Shown piece after piece: positions 26,549 to 36,245 of a DNA stretch of 64,000 nucleotides (the first letter of the stretch is position 1; every line of letters starts with the position of its first letter). The notes beneath the pieces were generated by a model. That model saw only the letters and a program-made list of their open reading frames with translations. It was not told the origin of the DNA and ran no database searches. A program made the translations under genes and the position numbers. Origin of the DNA: Kitasatospora sp. MMS16-BH015 (lineage in GTDB: Bacteria; Actinomycetota; Actinomycetes; Streptomycetales; Streptomycetaceae); contig NZ_CP025394.1 in the NCBI RefSeq assembly GCF_002943525.1, positions 3,286,001 to 3,350,000 of the forward strand, read 5' to 3'.

Positions 26549-27883
26549 TCACTTCGTGAGCCAGTTGAGGAACTGGCTCCACCGCCCCGGCTTACGACTC
26601 GCCTGACCAGCGGCCTGGTCGGCGGCCGAGACCTGCGGCTCCGGGGCCTGCTGCGGAGCGGCCCCGACCGGCGTGAAGCGGGAGGGCAGCGCGACCAGAC
26701 CGCGGTTGAACGGCCCCGGACGCCAAGTCAGGCTCTCCTGCGGCACCGCGAGTTGGATGTCCGGCAGCTCGTTGAGCAGGTTCTCGATCGCCGTCACCGT
26801 GATCTGCCGGGCCGGGTCCTTGGACGGGCAGGCGTGCGGGCCCGCGCTCCAGGCCAGGTGGGCCCGGCTGCCGGCCTGGTGCTCCCCGGCGAGCGCCGGG
26901 CTGCCGTTGGCGGCGGCGAAGCTGACCAGCACCAGGTCGCCCGCCCGCAGCTGCTGCCCGGCGAACTCCAGGTCGGTGGCCGGGTAGTGCGGCGCCAGGT
27001 TTGACAGCGGCGGGTTCTCCCACAGCGTGTCGTTGACGGCCTCGTCGATCAGCCCGCCGGTGTGGGCGTAGGCGTCGTCGGTGAACAGCCGGTGCAGGGT
27101 GTTGCCGATCAGGTTGCCCAGCGGCTCCGCGCCCGCGGCCAGCAGGAGGGCGATCTGGTGGACCATCTCCTCGTCGGTCAGCCGGGCGTGATGCTGCATC
27201 AGCCAGGAGGTGACGTCGTCCCCCGGCCGGCTGCGCTTGAGCGCGACCAGCTCGCCCACCGCGCCGAAGAACACCCCGGCCGCCATCTCGGCGTTGACCC
27301 CGTCGAACATCCCGGAGATGCCGAACAGCACCCGGTCGCCGATGTCGGCGGGGCAGCCGAAGAGCTCGTTGAAGACGAACAGCGGCAGCTGCCTGGCGTA
27401 GTTGCCGAGCAGATCGGCCGAGCCGCGGTAGCCGAACTGGGAGATCAGGTAGCTGGAGATCTGCTCGGTCGTGCGGGTGAGGCGCCGCGAGTCGACCCGG
27501 GCCATGCTGTCCGTGACGGCCTGGCGCAGCCGCAGGTGCTCGGCCCCGTCACTGAACATGCAGTTGGACCGGTACGCGAGCAGCGGCACCACCGGGCTGT
27601 CCGGCGCGACGTGCCCCTCGTTGAAGGCCCGCCAGCGGCGCGAGTCCTTGCGGAACGAGGCGGAGTCCTGCAGCAGTTGCAGGGCGGCCGCGTAGTCGGT
27701 GACGAGGGTGGCCTCCACGCCGGGCGCGAGCTCGACGGGGGCGGTCGGCCCGAAGCCGCGCAGGTACGCGTAGTAGGTCTGCGGGTCGGCCGCGAACTCC
27801 GGCCCGTACAGCGGCACCCGGGCACCGCTGTCGTGGGCCGGGCACCCGGGCGGCGGCACCGGGACGGTGGGGCGTGCGTTCAT
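26549..27883 (-). CDS. Conservon-associated cytochrome P450 lacking ExxR (CYP157-like)
   Basis: A 444-aa P450-fold protein, last gene of the cvn operon. The haem loop WSAGPHACPS keeps the Cys (C352) and central Gly, but has Trp for Phe and Ser for the last Gly. In the K-helix the segment VNDTLWENPP aligns with VNELLRYQSP of the P450 at 22.5 kb, so ExxR is replaced by D-T-L-W (285-288). The I-helix reads LLAAGAEPLGN, without the AGxDT threonine. CYP157 proteins of streptomycete conservons are known to lack ExxR. Function, catalytic or structural, is uncertain. It begins 45 bp after cvnD. Confidence 0.9.
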   Translation of the reverse strand: MNARPTVPVPPPGCPAHDSGARVPLYGPEFAADPQTYYAYLRGFGPTAPVELAPGVEATLVTDYAAALQLLQDSASFRKDSRRWRAFNEGHVAPDSPVVPLLAYRSNCMFSDGAEHLRLRQAVTDSMARVDSRRLTRTTEQISSYLISQFGYRGSADLLGNYARQLPLFVFNELFGCPADIGDRVLFGISGMFDGVNAEMAAGVFFGAVGELVALKRSRPGDDVTSWLMQHHARLTDEEMVHQIALLLAAGAEPLGNLIGNTLHRLFTDDAYAHTGGLIDEAVNDTLWENPPLSNLAPHYPATDLEFAGQQLRAGDLVLVSFAAANGSPALAGEHQAGSRAHLAWSAGPHACPSKDPARQITVTAIENLLNELPDIQLAVPQESLTWRPGPFNRGLVALPSRFTPVGAAPQQAPEPQVSAADQAAGQASRKPGRWSQFLNWLTK

Positions 27884-27928
27884 GTCTGGGTGTGGCTCCT
27901 AGCTGGCTACCGGTCGGCTACTGGCTGG

Positions 27929-28573
27929 CTACGCGCTGGCGCGGTCCAGCAGGTAGCGGACCAGGGTGGTCAGGGCGGCGGCCGAGGACTTCTCGTCCCG
28001 GGCGTCGCAGGTGACGACGGGCGTGTCGTCGAGGAGGTCGAGGGCCTCCCGCAGGGCGGACTCGGTGCGGTCGGGGTTGCCGTCGAAGCGGTTGACCGCG
28101 ATCGCGTAGTCCAGGCCGTACTGCTCGATCAGGTCGATCACCGGGAAGGAGTCGGCCAGCCGCTCGGGGTCGACCAGGATCAGCGCGCCGAGGGCGCCCC
28201 GGGCCATGTCCTCCCACATCTGGACGAACCGCAGCTGGCCGGGGGTGCCGAACATGTAGAGCACCACCCGCTCGCTGATGGTCAGCCGGCCGAAGTCCAT
28301 CGCGACCGTGGTGGTGGTCTTGCCCTGGACGCCCTTGAGGTCGTCCACGGCCTCCGCCGCCCTGGTCATCGTCTCCTCGGTGGACAGCGGCTCGATCTCC
28401 GAGATCGAGCCGATGAACGTGGTCTTGCCCACCGCGAAGTGGCCGACCACGAGGATCTTGACCGCGGTCTGGGTCGCCCCGCCCTGGACGTAGTCCGTCG
28501 CGACCAGGCCCGGCCCCGCGGTGGAGCCCGGGCCTGCGGTGGAGCTGTCAGCCGAACTTGCGCTGGAGACCAT
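27929..28573 (-). CDS. cvnD: Conservon GTPase CvnD
   Basis: A 214-aa Ras-like GTPase. After a 30-residue Ser/Gly/Pro leader it has the P-loop VVGHFAVGKTTF, the switch II-like YMFGTPGQLRF, and NRFD, a variant of the NKxD guanine motif. CvnD is the G-protein component of the membrane-associated CvnABCD complex, compared in the literature with eukaryotic G-protein-coupled signalling. Its start overlaps cvnC by 26 bp, so translation is coupled. Confidence 0.94.
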   Translation of the reverse strand: MVSSASSADSSTAGPGSTAGPGLVATDYVQGGATQTAVKILVVGHFAVGKTTFIGSISEIEPLSTEETMTRAAEAVDDLKGVQGKTTTTVAMDFGRLTISERVVLYMFGTPGQLRFVQMWEDMARGALGALILVDPERLADSFPVIDLIEQYGLDYAIAVNRFDGNPDRTESALREALDLLDDTPVVTCDARDEKSSAAALTTLVRYLLDRASA

Positions 28574-28928
28574 TGAGCACCTCCTGGAGGATCTGCCGGT
28601 CGGCCAGGCGGGCGCGGGGCACCGGCGGCCGGGTGATGAGGTGGCCCGCCTCGGTGAGGCCGGCCAGGACGATCCGCACCACGCCGAGCGGCAGCCCGGA
28701 GTGACCGGCCAGCTCCGCCACCGTCAGGTAGCCGGCGGCACAGAGGTCGAGCAGGCGCTGCTCCTCGGGCGACAGCCGCCCGGGCCGCCTGCCCTGGTCG
28801 GGGGGCGCGGCCGTGACCAGCGTGATCAGCGAGAGCTGCCCGTCCTCGGGCAGGCCCCGCCCCTTGGTGATGACGTACGCGCGGACTAACCCGGTGGCTT
28901 CGAGCTCGAAGTCATCGGGCGAGGTCAT
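28548..28928 (-). CDS. cvnC: Conservon protein CvnC (DUF742)
   Basis: A 126-aa DUF742 protein. Winged-helix-like features include LVRAYVITKGRG at the N-terminus, LSPEEQRLLDLCAAGYLTVA, then ELAGHSGLPLGVVRIVLAGL. This is the usual third component of conservons, bridging CvnB and CvnD. It overlaps cvnB by 4 bp and cvnD by 26 bp. Confidence 0.94.
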   Translation of the reverse strand: MTSPDDFELEATGLVRAYVITKGRGLPEDGQLSLITLVTAAPPDQGRRPGRLSPEEQRLLDLCAAGYLTVAELAGHSGLPLGVVRIVLAGLTEAGHLITRPPVPRARLADRQILQEVLNGLQRKFG

Positions 28929-29326
28929 CGGCGGGCCCCGAGGCCCTCACGCGGCGGGGCTGCCAGCACCTTGCCCAGCTGGCCGACCAGCTGCTGCATC
29001 CGGAAGGTGATGTCCTGCATGTCGACGTCCGGGGAGGCCGAGACGCCCAGGTAGGCACCCTCGCCGGCCGAGATCAGGAACACCCAGCCGCCGTCGAACT
29101 CGACCAGGGTCTGCTGCCAGCGCTGGCCCGGGCTGTCACAGAAGAACCCAAGCGAGCGGCTCAGCGACTGCACCCCGCTCATCGCCGCCGCGACCCGGTC
29201 CGCGTTGTCCTTGCCGATCTCCTTCGTCCGGGCCATCAACAGGCCGTCGGCGGAGATCAGCACCGCGTGCAGGGCGCCGGGGATCTCCAGCGCGCTGTCG
29301 AGCATCCAAGCCAGATCGTCGTTCAC
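28925..29326 (-). CDS. cvnB: Conservon roadblock/LC7 protein CvnB
   Basis: A 133-aa roadblock/LC7-domain protein (LDSALEIPGALHAVLISADG near 10, then RVAAAMSGVQSLSRSLGFFC and GAYLGVSASPDVDMQ). It resembles MglB-like regulators of small GTPases, consistent with a partner role for CvnD. It overlaps cvnA by 4 bp. Confidence 0.95.
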   Translation of the reverse strand: MNDDLAWMLDSALEIPGALHAVLISADGLLMARTKEIGKDNADRVAAAMSGVQSLSRSLGFFCDSPGQRWQQTLVEFDGGWVFLISAGEGAYLGVSASPDVDMQDITFRMQQLVGQLGKVLAAPPREGLGARR

Positions 29327-30942
29327 GAGAAGTCATGCCCTTCACTGCTGCGCGCACCACGGGTGCTGATGGCCTGGTCCGGGTGGGCCTGCCACTGGTC
29401 CGCGTGGGTCGGCTGCTGGTCCGTGTGGTTCGGCCACTGGTCCGGGTGGGCCGACTGCTGCTCCGGGTGGGCAGGCTGCTGGTCGGGGTGGCTCGGCCAC
29501 GGTTCGGCGTGGGCCGGCTGCTGGTCGGGGTGGGCCTGCCACTGCCCGGTGTGCTCCGGCTGCGGCGGCGCCGGCGGGGTGACCCGGCCCGAGCGGGTGC
29601 CCCGCTGGAAGGCGCCCATGATGGCCGCCGTCTGCTCGCCGGAGCGGGTCGTGGCCACCGGGGCCGGAGCCGGCTCCGGCTCGGCCTGCGGCAGGGCCGC
29701 CACCCGCTGCTTGCGCCGCCGCATCGGCAGGCCGTCGGCGGTGGAGCCGTAGGAGCCGTAGCTGTGCTCGGCGGCTGCCGCCGGGGCCGGCTGGGCCGCA
29801 TGGGCCGTCCGAACCGCCGGGGCCGCCTCGGCTGACTGAGGTGCCCGAGCTGCCTGAGCTGCGGCGATCGCCGGCACGCGGGCCGGGAGCGCGGCGGGGG
29901 CCGACGGCAGCGCGACCGGGTGGTCGCCGGTCGGGTACCCGGTGACCGGGACCTCGGCCCCGACCGGGCTTCCGGCCGCGACGGGCGCCTCGGCCCGGCG
30001 CGGGGCCGACGCCTCGGCCCGGGCCTGGGCCTGGCTCTGGCTCTGCGCGGCCCGGCCGGGGGTCGCGGCGGGCTTCTCCGGCATGCCGGTGAGCAGCTCG
30101 TGCGGCAGCAGCAGCACGGCCCGCACTCCGCCGTACGGCGAGGAGGAGTCCACCGCGACCTCGAAGCCGAACCGCTCGCAGAGCACGCCGATGACCGCGA
30201 GGCCGAACTGCGGCGGGTTGCCGAGCCCGGCCACGCCGGTGACCCGCTCGCTGGTGAGCAGCTTCTCGGCGCGGGCCCGCTCCTCGTCGTTCATGCCGAC
30301 GCCCGCGTCGTCCACCACGATCACGACGCCCTTGGGCACCGTCCGGATGTTGATCTCGACCACGGTGTCCGGACTGGAGTAGCTGGTGGCGTTGTCCAGC
30401 AGCTCGGCCAGGGCCAGCGCGACCGGCTCCACCGCCCGGCTGGAGATGCCGAAGTCCACCTGGGAGAGGATCTCCACCCGCCGGAACTGCCGGATCCGGC
30501 CCTGCGCGCTGCGCACCACGTCGTAGACGCTGGCCGGGTCGCGGTGGCGCCCCAGCCAACCGCCGCAGAGCACGGCCACGGACTGCGCCCGGCGCCCGAA
30601 CTGCGAGTTGGTGTGGTCGACCTCCAGCAGGTCCTGGAGCATCGCCGACTCGCCGTACTTGCCCTGGAGCCGGGAGAGGATCAGCTGCTGCTCGGCCGCC
30701 AGGCCCTGCAGCGTCCGCATCGCGGACTTCAGCACGGTCTTGGTCGCCTCGTCGGCCTGCTCCTGGGCGGCCGCGACGGACTGCGCGTAGGAGTGCTCCA
30801 GTTCGGAGTAGTGCTCCTTGAGTCCGTCGATCTCCTGACGGAGCGCCAGGGCGGCTCTGCGTTGGCGGACGACGATGGCGGCCCCCGCGACGAGCACGAG
30901 GACAAGAGCCCAGAGCACCGGGTCCGCTATGTATTTCGTCAT
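29323..30942 (-). CDS. cvnA: Conservon sensor kinase CvnA with heptapeptide-repeat tail
   Basis: A 539-aa histidine-kinase-like protein. One N-terminal transmembrane helix (about 8-25), a coiled-coil (35-95), a phosphoacceptor-like segment LLEVDHTNSQFGRRAQS (about 107-123), and an ATPase domain with LALAELLDNATSYSSPD (N box) and VVDDAGVGMNDEE (G1). The region after about 290 is low-complexity (Ala, Pro, Gln) and ends with nine imperfect 7-residue repeats of the type AHPDQQP before the C-terminus. First gene of cvnABCD-P450. The tail is far more repetitive than the rest and is probably disordered. Confidence 0.94.
   Translation of the reverse strand: MTKYIADPVLWALVLVLVAGAAIVVRQRRAALALRQEIDGLKEHYSELEHSYAQSVAAAQEQADEATKTVLKSAMRTLQGLAAEQQLILSRLQGKYGESAMLQDLLEVDHTNSQFGRRAQSVAVLCGGWLGRHRDPASVYDVVRSAQGRIRQFRRVEILSQVDFGISSRAVEPVALALAELLDNATSYSSPDTVVEINIRTVPKGVVIVVDDAGVGMNDEERARAEKLLTSERVTGVAGLGNPPQFGLAVIGVLCERFGFEVAVDSSSPYGGVRAVLLLPHELLTGMPEKPAATPGRAAQSQSQAQARAEASAPRRAEAPVAAGSPVGAEVPVTGYPTGDHPVALPSAPAALPARVPAIAAAQAARAPQSAEAAPAVRTAHAAQPAPAAAAEHSYGSYGSTADGLPMRRRKQRVAALPQAEPEPAPAPVATTRSGEQTAAIMGAFQRGTRSGRVTPPAPPQPEHTGQWQAHPDQQPAHAEPWPSHPDQQPAHPEQQSAHPDQWPNHTDQQPTHADQWQAHPDQAISTRGARSSEGHDFS
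29374..29556 (-). repeat. 21-bp tandem repeat encoding heptapeptides in CvnA
   Basis: Nine consecutive units, each about 21 bp, encode variants of (A/S/N/T)-H-(P/A/T)-(D/E)-Q-(Q/W)-P. Units differ at several positions, so the array is not recent, but the period is exact and keeps the reading frame. Confidence 0.8.
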
Positions 30943-31285
30943 AAGACTCTCTTCAGGCGACTGACGGCCGACTGCTGAATCCCCGCCAGTGCAGGGTGAA
31001 CCCGCCGCTCCGCAAGCGCGGTGATCGTATCATCGCGCGAACATGCCATCGCGGGCCGCCCACCCTTGAGGATGCGTCTCTTCCCCTTGTCACCAGGCAA
31101 GTTGACCTCCTTGCCCGAACTGTCTGTCCGTCACTTCCCGATCGGGTCATCGGGAGCGCGACCGGCGCGCAAGGGGCGCGCACTGGGAATCCCCTGAGGA
31201 GTTCCGGTGAGCCACCCGCCAAGGGCCCTCCGTCCGCGTACCGTGGTCGCGGCAGCGGAGCGGACTCTCGACGGTTGGGGGCACG
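30943..31285. other. Divergent promoter region of conservon and methyltransferase
   Basis: A 343-bp gap between cvnA (leftward) and the methyltransferase (rightward). It includes a TACCGT -10-like box at 31239-31244 on the plus strand, 41 bp before the methyltransferase GTG. No clear palindromic operator and no additional gene were seen. Confidence 0.5.
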
Positions 31286-32209
31286 GTGGCGGCGGAGACG
31301 GGTCCCGCGGGGCACGAGGCGGAGCCTCCGACACAGGAAGCCGAGCCTGCGATGCACGAGGCGGTGCGCGAGACGTACGGCCCGACCGACCTGAGCAGCC
31401 TGCCGATGTTCGCGGGCGGATTCATCAACTTCGGCCACTGGCAGGCCGTCGACCTGACCGGCCCGATCGGCGAGGCGGAGCGGATCCGCAGCCAGCAGGA
31501 CCTCTACCGGCGGGTGCTGGACGCCGCCGGGCTCGCGGCGGCGCCGGATGCCGGCGGGCCGGACGCCGCCGCCCGGGAGGGCGCCGCACCGCCGAAGGAC
31601 GCCCGAGTGCTCGAAGTGGGCTGCGGGCTCGGGATGGGCTGCGCGCTGGCCCTGCGCGAGTACGGCCCCGCCTCGGTGACCGGACTCGACGTCCACCCCG
31701 CCCAACTCGCCCGAGCCCGGGCCGCCCACGCCGGGCTGCTCACCGAACAGCCCGAGCGGCTGCGCTTCGCCCAGGGGGCGGCCGAGCAGATCCCCTTCCC
31801 TGACGGCGAGTTCGACATCCTGCTCAGCGTGGAGGCGGCCCAGCACTTCCCCGACCTGACCGCCTTCGCCGCCGAGGCCGCCCGCGTGCTCCGCCCCGGC
31901 GGCCGGGTGGCCGTCGCCGGCTTCTTCACCGCCGACGACTCCCCCGAGCGCCCCGCCCAACTCGCCTCCCTGCTCCACACCTTCGAGACCGGCCTCGACC
32001 TGGCCCGCCCGGTCACCGCCCTCACCGAGGCCCTCACCACAGCCGGCTGCACCGAGGTACGCACCGAATCCCTCGGCCCCCACGTCTGGCCCGGCTGGGA
32101 CACCTGGCTCAGCCGCTGGTGGGCCCCCGACACCTGGCCCCGCAACTTCCTGAACGCCTACCGCCGCGGCATCCTCGACTACTACCTGGTCACGGCCACC
32201 CGCCCCTGA
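31286..32209 (+). CDS. SAM-dependent class I methyltransferase
   Basis: A 307-aa protein with a standard class I fold. Motif I is VLEVGCGLGMGCAL near 108, motif II GLDVHPAQLARA, motif post-I GAAEQIPFPDGEFDILLSVE, and motif III ARVLRPGGRVAVAGFF. The sequence before motif I (FINFGHWQ) resembles methyltransferases of sterol/tocopherol or macrolide sugars that contain the FG-W motif. The C-terminal RNFLNAYRRGILDYYLVTA is also typical of natural-product O- or C-methyltransferases. GTG 31286 is used; ATG 31352 would remove an acidic 22-residue extension. Substrate unknown. Confidence 0.88.
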   Translation: MAAETGPAGHEAEPPTQEAEPAMHEAVRETYGPTDLSSLPMFAGGFINFGHWQAVDLTGPIGEAERIRSQQDLYRRVLDAAGLAAAPDAGGPDAAAREGAAPPKDARVLEVGCGLGMGCALALREYGPASVTGLDVHPAQLARARAAHAGLLTEQPERLRFAQGAAEQIPFPDGEFDILLSVEAAQHFPDLTAFAAEAARVLRPGGRVAVAGFFTADDSPERPAQLASLLHTFETGLDLARPVTALTEALTTAGCTEVRTESLGPHVWPGWDTWLSRWWAPDTWPRNFLNAYRRGILDYYLVTATRP

Positions 32210-32216
32210 ATGCACC

Positions 32217-32254
32217 GAGGCGCCCCGCCGGCTCCGGGCCGGGTGGGGCGCCTC
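32217..32254. terminator. Bidirectional terminator
   Basis: GAGGCGCCCC (32217-32226) pairs perfectly with GGGGCGCCTC (32245-32254), with additional inner GC pairing. Located between the converging methyltransferase and membrane-protein genes. Confidence 0.85.
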
Positions 32255-32271
32255 CGAGGGGCCGGCTCGTG

Positions 32272-32955
32272 TCAGCCGGTGGCGATCAGGGTGACGAAGG
32301 CGATCAGGCCGGCCAGGGTGGGGGCGATGATCCACCAGCACCAGGTGATCGAGATGTCGCCGGCGGCGGTGGGGCGGGCGGCGTTGCGCTCGGCGGTCTC
32401 GGTGAGGGTGTCGACCACCTGGTCGGACCAGGCACGGGTCGGGTCCTCACCGCCGGAGAAGAGCGAGCGGCTCTTGCCGGCGCCCTCCCGCAGGTGCGGG
32501 TCGCCCATCTCCTTCGAGCGGCCGGTGGCGGCGCGCAGCTGGTTGCGGTTGGCCTTCTTGCGCTGGCGGAGCGAGACCGGGACGGCCCAGACCTGGAAGG
32601 TGCGGCCACCGGCGAAGAGCTCGACCGAGTAGCCGGACTTCAGGCCCTCGACGGCGGCCCAGGGGGCCTTGATCGTACGCAGCGGGTTGCGCACCAGCAG
32701 CCGGTCGTCGTTGGCGAGCACGGCCGGCCGCAGGGTGTACGCGACCACCAGCGGCACGAAGACCGGCAGGACGGAGAGCGCGACCCACGGCGTGCGGCCG
32801 GTGCCGTAGAACACGGCGTCGCCGATCAGCCAGAGGGCGACCAGCAGGATGAGCACGCCGGAGATCACGCCGGGCACGGAGCGGTAGACGCGGTCGGCGT
32901 ACGTCGGCGCGGAGTCGGCGCCGCCCTGGTGGGGCTTGCCGTCGGAATCGGTCAT
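32272..32955 (-). CDS. PH-domain-like membrane protein
   Basis: A 227-aa integral membrane protein. Two helices lie near 30-48 (VISGVLILLVALWLIGD) and 58-76 (ALSVLPVFVPLVVAYTL). The bPH2-like region follows, with DDRLLVRNPLRTIKAPWAAVEGL and SGYSVELFAGGRTFQVWAVP. A final helix is at the C-terminus (WIIAPTLAGLIAFVTLIATG). The layout matches DUF/PH membrane proteins common in streptomycetes, near ribH-like loci in some genomes. ATG 32955 with GGGGCAG upstream. Function unknown. Confidence 0.85.
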   Translation of the reverse strand: MTDSDGKPHQGGADSAPTYADRVYRSVPGVISGVLILLVALWLIGDAVFYGTGRTPWVALSVLPVFVPLVVAYTLRPAVLANDDRLLVRNPLRTIKAPWAAVEGLKSGYSVELFAGGRTFQVWAVPVSLRQRKKANRNQLRAATGRSKEMGDPHLREGAGKSRSLFSGGEDPTRAWSDQVVDTLTETAERNAARPTAAGDISITWCWWIIAPTLAGLIAFVTLIATG

Positions 32956-33011
32956 GGCGTCGATTCTGCCCCATCGGCCCGCTGAGCTGCCGGGTCGTGA
33001 TGGGGTCGTGT

Positions 33012-33605
33012 TCACTCCGTACCTCGCCCGTGCCGCTCGGCGGGGTGCCGGACCCGGTGCCGCAGGTACACCACCCCGCTCCCCAGCACCCGGCTCTCGA
33101 CCAGCTCGAGGTCGACCCGCCGCTCGGCCTGCGCGAAGAACGGCGTACCGCCCCCGACCAGCACCGGATGGACCCGCACCCGGTACTCGTCGATCAGCCC
33201 GGCTCCGGCCACCGCAGCCGCGAGCTCCGCGCCGCCGATCGCGATCTCGCCCTCCCCCGGCTCGGCCCGCAGCCGCGCGATCTCCTCGGCCGGGCTGCCG
33301 TCGGCCAGTCGGGCGTTGCCCCGGACGGCCGAGAGGGTGCGGGAGAAGACCACCTTCGGCAGCTCCCGCCAGAGCTCGGCCCACTCGCGGGTGGAGAACC
33401 CGAGGCCGGGGTCCTGTTCGGCGTCCTCCCAGTAGAGCATCGTCTCGTACAGCCGCCGCCCCAGCAGGTGCACGCCGACGCCCCGGATCTCCTCCGTGGC
33501 GAGGGCGAAGATCTCCTCGTCGGGGACCGTCCAGTCGAAGCGGCCGTCCGGCCCGATCACGTAGCCGTCCAGCGAAACGCCCATGGAATAGGTGACACGT
33601 CGCAC
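33012..33605 (-). CDS. Dihydrofolate reductase family protein (RibD C-terminal fold)
   Basis: A 197-aa DHFR-like protein (YyaP/YwjB group). Key blocks: RRVTYSMGVSLDGYVIGPDG, then LLGRRLYETMLYW, KVVFSRTLS, GEIAIGGAELAAA and DEYRVRVHPVLVGGGTPFF. Members bind NADPH but mostly have no known substrate. GTG 33605 is chosen because GGGAGG lies 6 bases upstream, whereas an earlier start would include non-conserved residues. Ends 56 bp before the PH-domain gene on the same strand. Confidence 0.9.
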   Translation of the reverse strand: MRRVTYSMGVSLDGYVIGPDGRFDWTVPDEEIFALATEEIRGVGVHLLGRRLYETMLYWEDAEQDPGLGFSTREWAELWRELPKVVFSRTLSAVRGNARLADGSPAEEIARLRAEPGEGEIAIGGAELAAAVAGAGLIDEYRVRVHPVLVGGGTPFFAQAERRVDLELVESRVLGSGVVYLRHRVRHPAERHGRGTE

Positions 33606-33732
33606 GGGGAACCTCCCGAAGAGCTCCGTAACAGACCGACGGCAATGACCGACGTCGGCCACGCCCACCGGCAACGGCCGACGGTTCGACCGTACGACGG
33701 CGAGTTCGGAGGGGGTGCCCCCTAGCGCGAGG

Positions 33733-33744
33733 CTACGCGCGTAG
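33733..33744 (+). promoter_or_regulatory. Nucleoside-regulon operator and promoter of deoC
   Basis: A perfect CTACGCGCGTAG, followed one base later by TATGCT (33746-33751), a -10 box. The deoC GTG starts at 33758, 6 bases after it, so the mRNA is probably leaderless. A repressor at this palindrome would cover the promoter. Confidence 0.82.
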
Positions 33745-33757
33745 ATATGCTGGGCTG

Positions 33758-34750
33758 GTGACCATGTCCACTGTTGCAGCCAATGCCCTCGGCGCTGCGG
33801 GCGGCGGCCTTCAGGACGTTGCGGCGTCCGAGGCCTCGCTCCGCCGCTTCCTGCACGGCCTGCCCGGCGTCGACGCCGTCGGCCTGGAAGCCCGCGCCGC
33901 CACCCTCGGCACTCGTTCGATCAAGACCACGGCGAAGGCCTATGCCATCGACCTGGCGATCTCGATGATCGACCTGACCACGCTGGAAGGCGCGGACACG
34001 GTCGGCAAGGTGCGCGCCCTGTGCACCAAGGGGAAGAACCCCGACCCGACCGACCAGACCACCCCCCGGGTGGCGGCCATCTGTGTCTACCCCGACATGG
34101 TGGCCACCGCCAAGGCCGCCCTCGCGGGCACCGAGATCCAGGTCGCCTCCGTCGCCACCGCCTTCCCGGCCGGCCGGGCCGCGCTGCCGGTCAAGCTGGC
34201 CGACACCGCCGACGCGGTGGCCGCGGGTGCCGACGAGATCGACATGGTGATCGACCGGGGTGCCTTCCTCTCCGGCAAGTACCTGTCCGTCTTCGAGGAG
34301 ATCACCGCCGTCAAGGAGGCCTGCAAGCGCCCCGACGGCAGCTCGGCCCACCTCAAGGTGATCTTCGAGACCGGTGAGCTCCAGACCTACGACAACGTGC
34401 GCCGCGCCTCCTGGCTGGCCATGCTCGCGGGCGCCGACTTCATCAAGACCTCCACCGGCAAGGTCGCCGTCAACGCGACCCCGCCCGTCACCCTGCTGAT
34501 GTTGGAGGCCGTCCGCGACTTCAAGCAGCAGACCGGCGTCCAGATCGGCGTGAAGCCGGCCGGTGGCATCAAGACCACCAAGGACGCCATGAAGTACCTG
34601 GTCATGGTGAACGAGACTCTCGGCGACGACTGGCTCTCCCCGCACTGGTTCCGCTTCGGCGCCTCCAGCCTGCTGAACGACCTGCTGATGCAGCGCCAGA
34701 AGCTGGCCACCGGCCGGTACTCCGGCCCCGACTACGTGACGGTGGACTGA
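33758..34750 (+). CDS. deoC: Deoxyribose-phosphate aldolase
   Basis: A 330-aa class I aldolase that splits 2-deoxyribose-5-phosphate into acetaldehyde and glyceraldehyde-3-phosphate. The catalytic Schiff-base lysine is in GADFIKTSTGK (K230), the second conserved lysine in IGVKPAGGIK, and the substrate region in EIDMVIDRGAFLSG. Longer than E. coli DeoC (259 aa), as usual in actinobacteria. It begins an apparent operon with two aldehyde dehydrogenase genes (4-bp gap, then an 8-bp overlap), which suits removal of the acetaldehyde product. Confidence 0.96.
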   Translation: MTMSTVAANALGAAGGGLQDVAASEASLRRFLHGLPGVDAVGLEARAATLGTRSIKTTAKAYAIDLAISMIDLTTLEGADTVGKVRALCTKGKNPDPTDQTTPRVAAICVYPDMVATAKAALAGTEIQVASVATAFPAGRAALPVKLADTADAVAAGADEIDMVIDRGAFLSGKYLSVFEEITAVKEACKRPDGSSAHLKVIFETGELQTYDNVRRASWLAMLAGADFIKTSTGKVAVNATPPVTLLMLEAVRDFKQQTGVQIGVKPAGGIKTTKDAMKYLVMVNETLGDDWLSPHWFRFGASSLLNDLLMQRQKLATGRYSGPDYVTVD

Positions 34751-34754
34751 CCCC

Positions 34755-36237
<1,483 letters not shown>

Positions 36238-36245
<8 letters not shown>

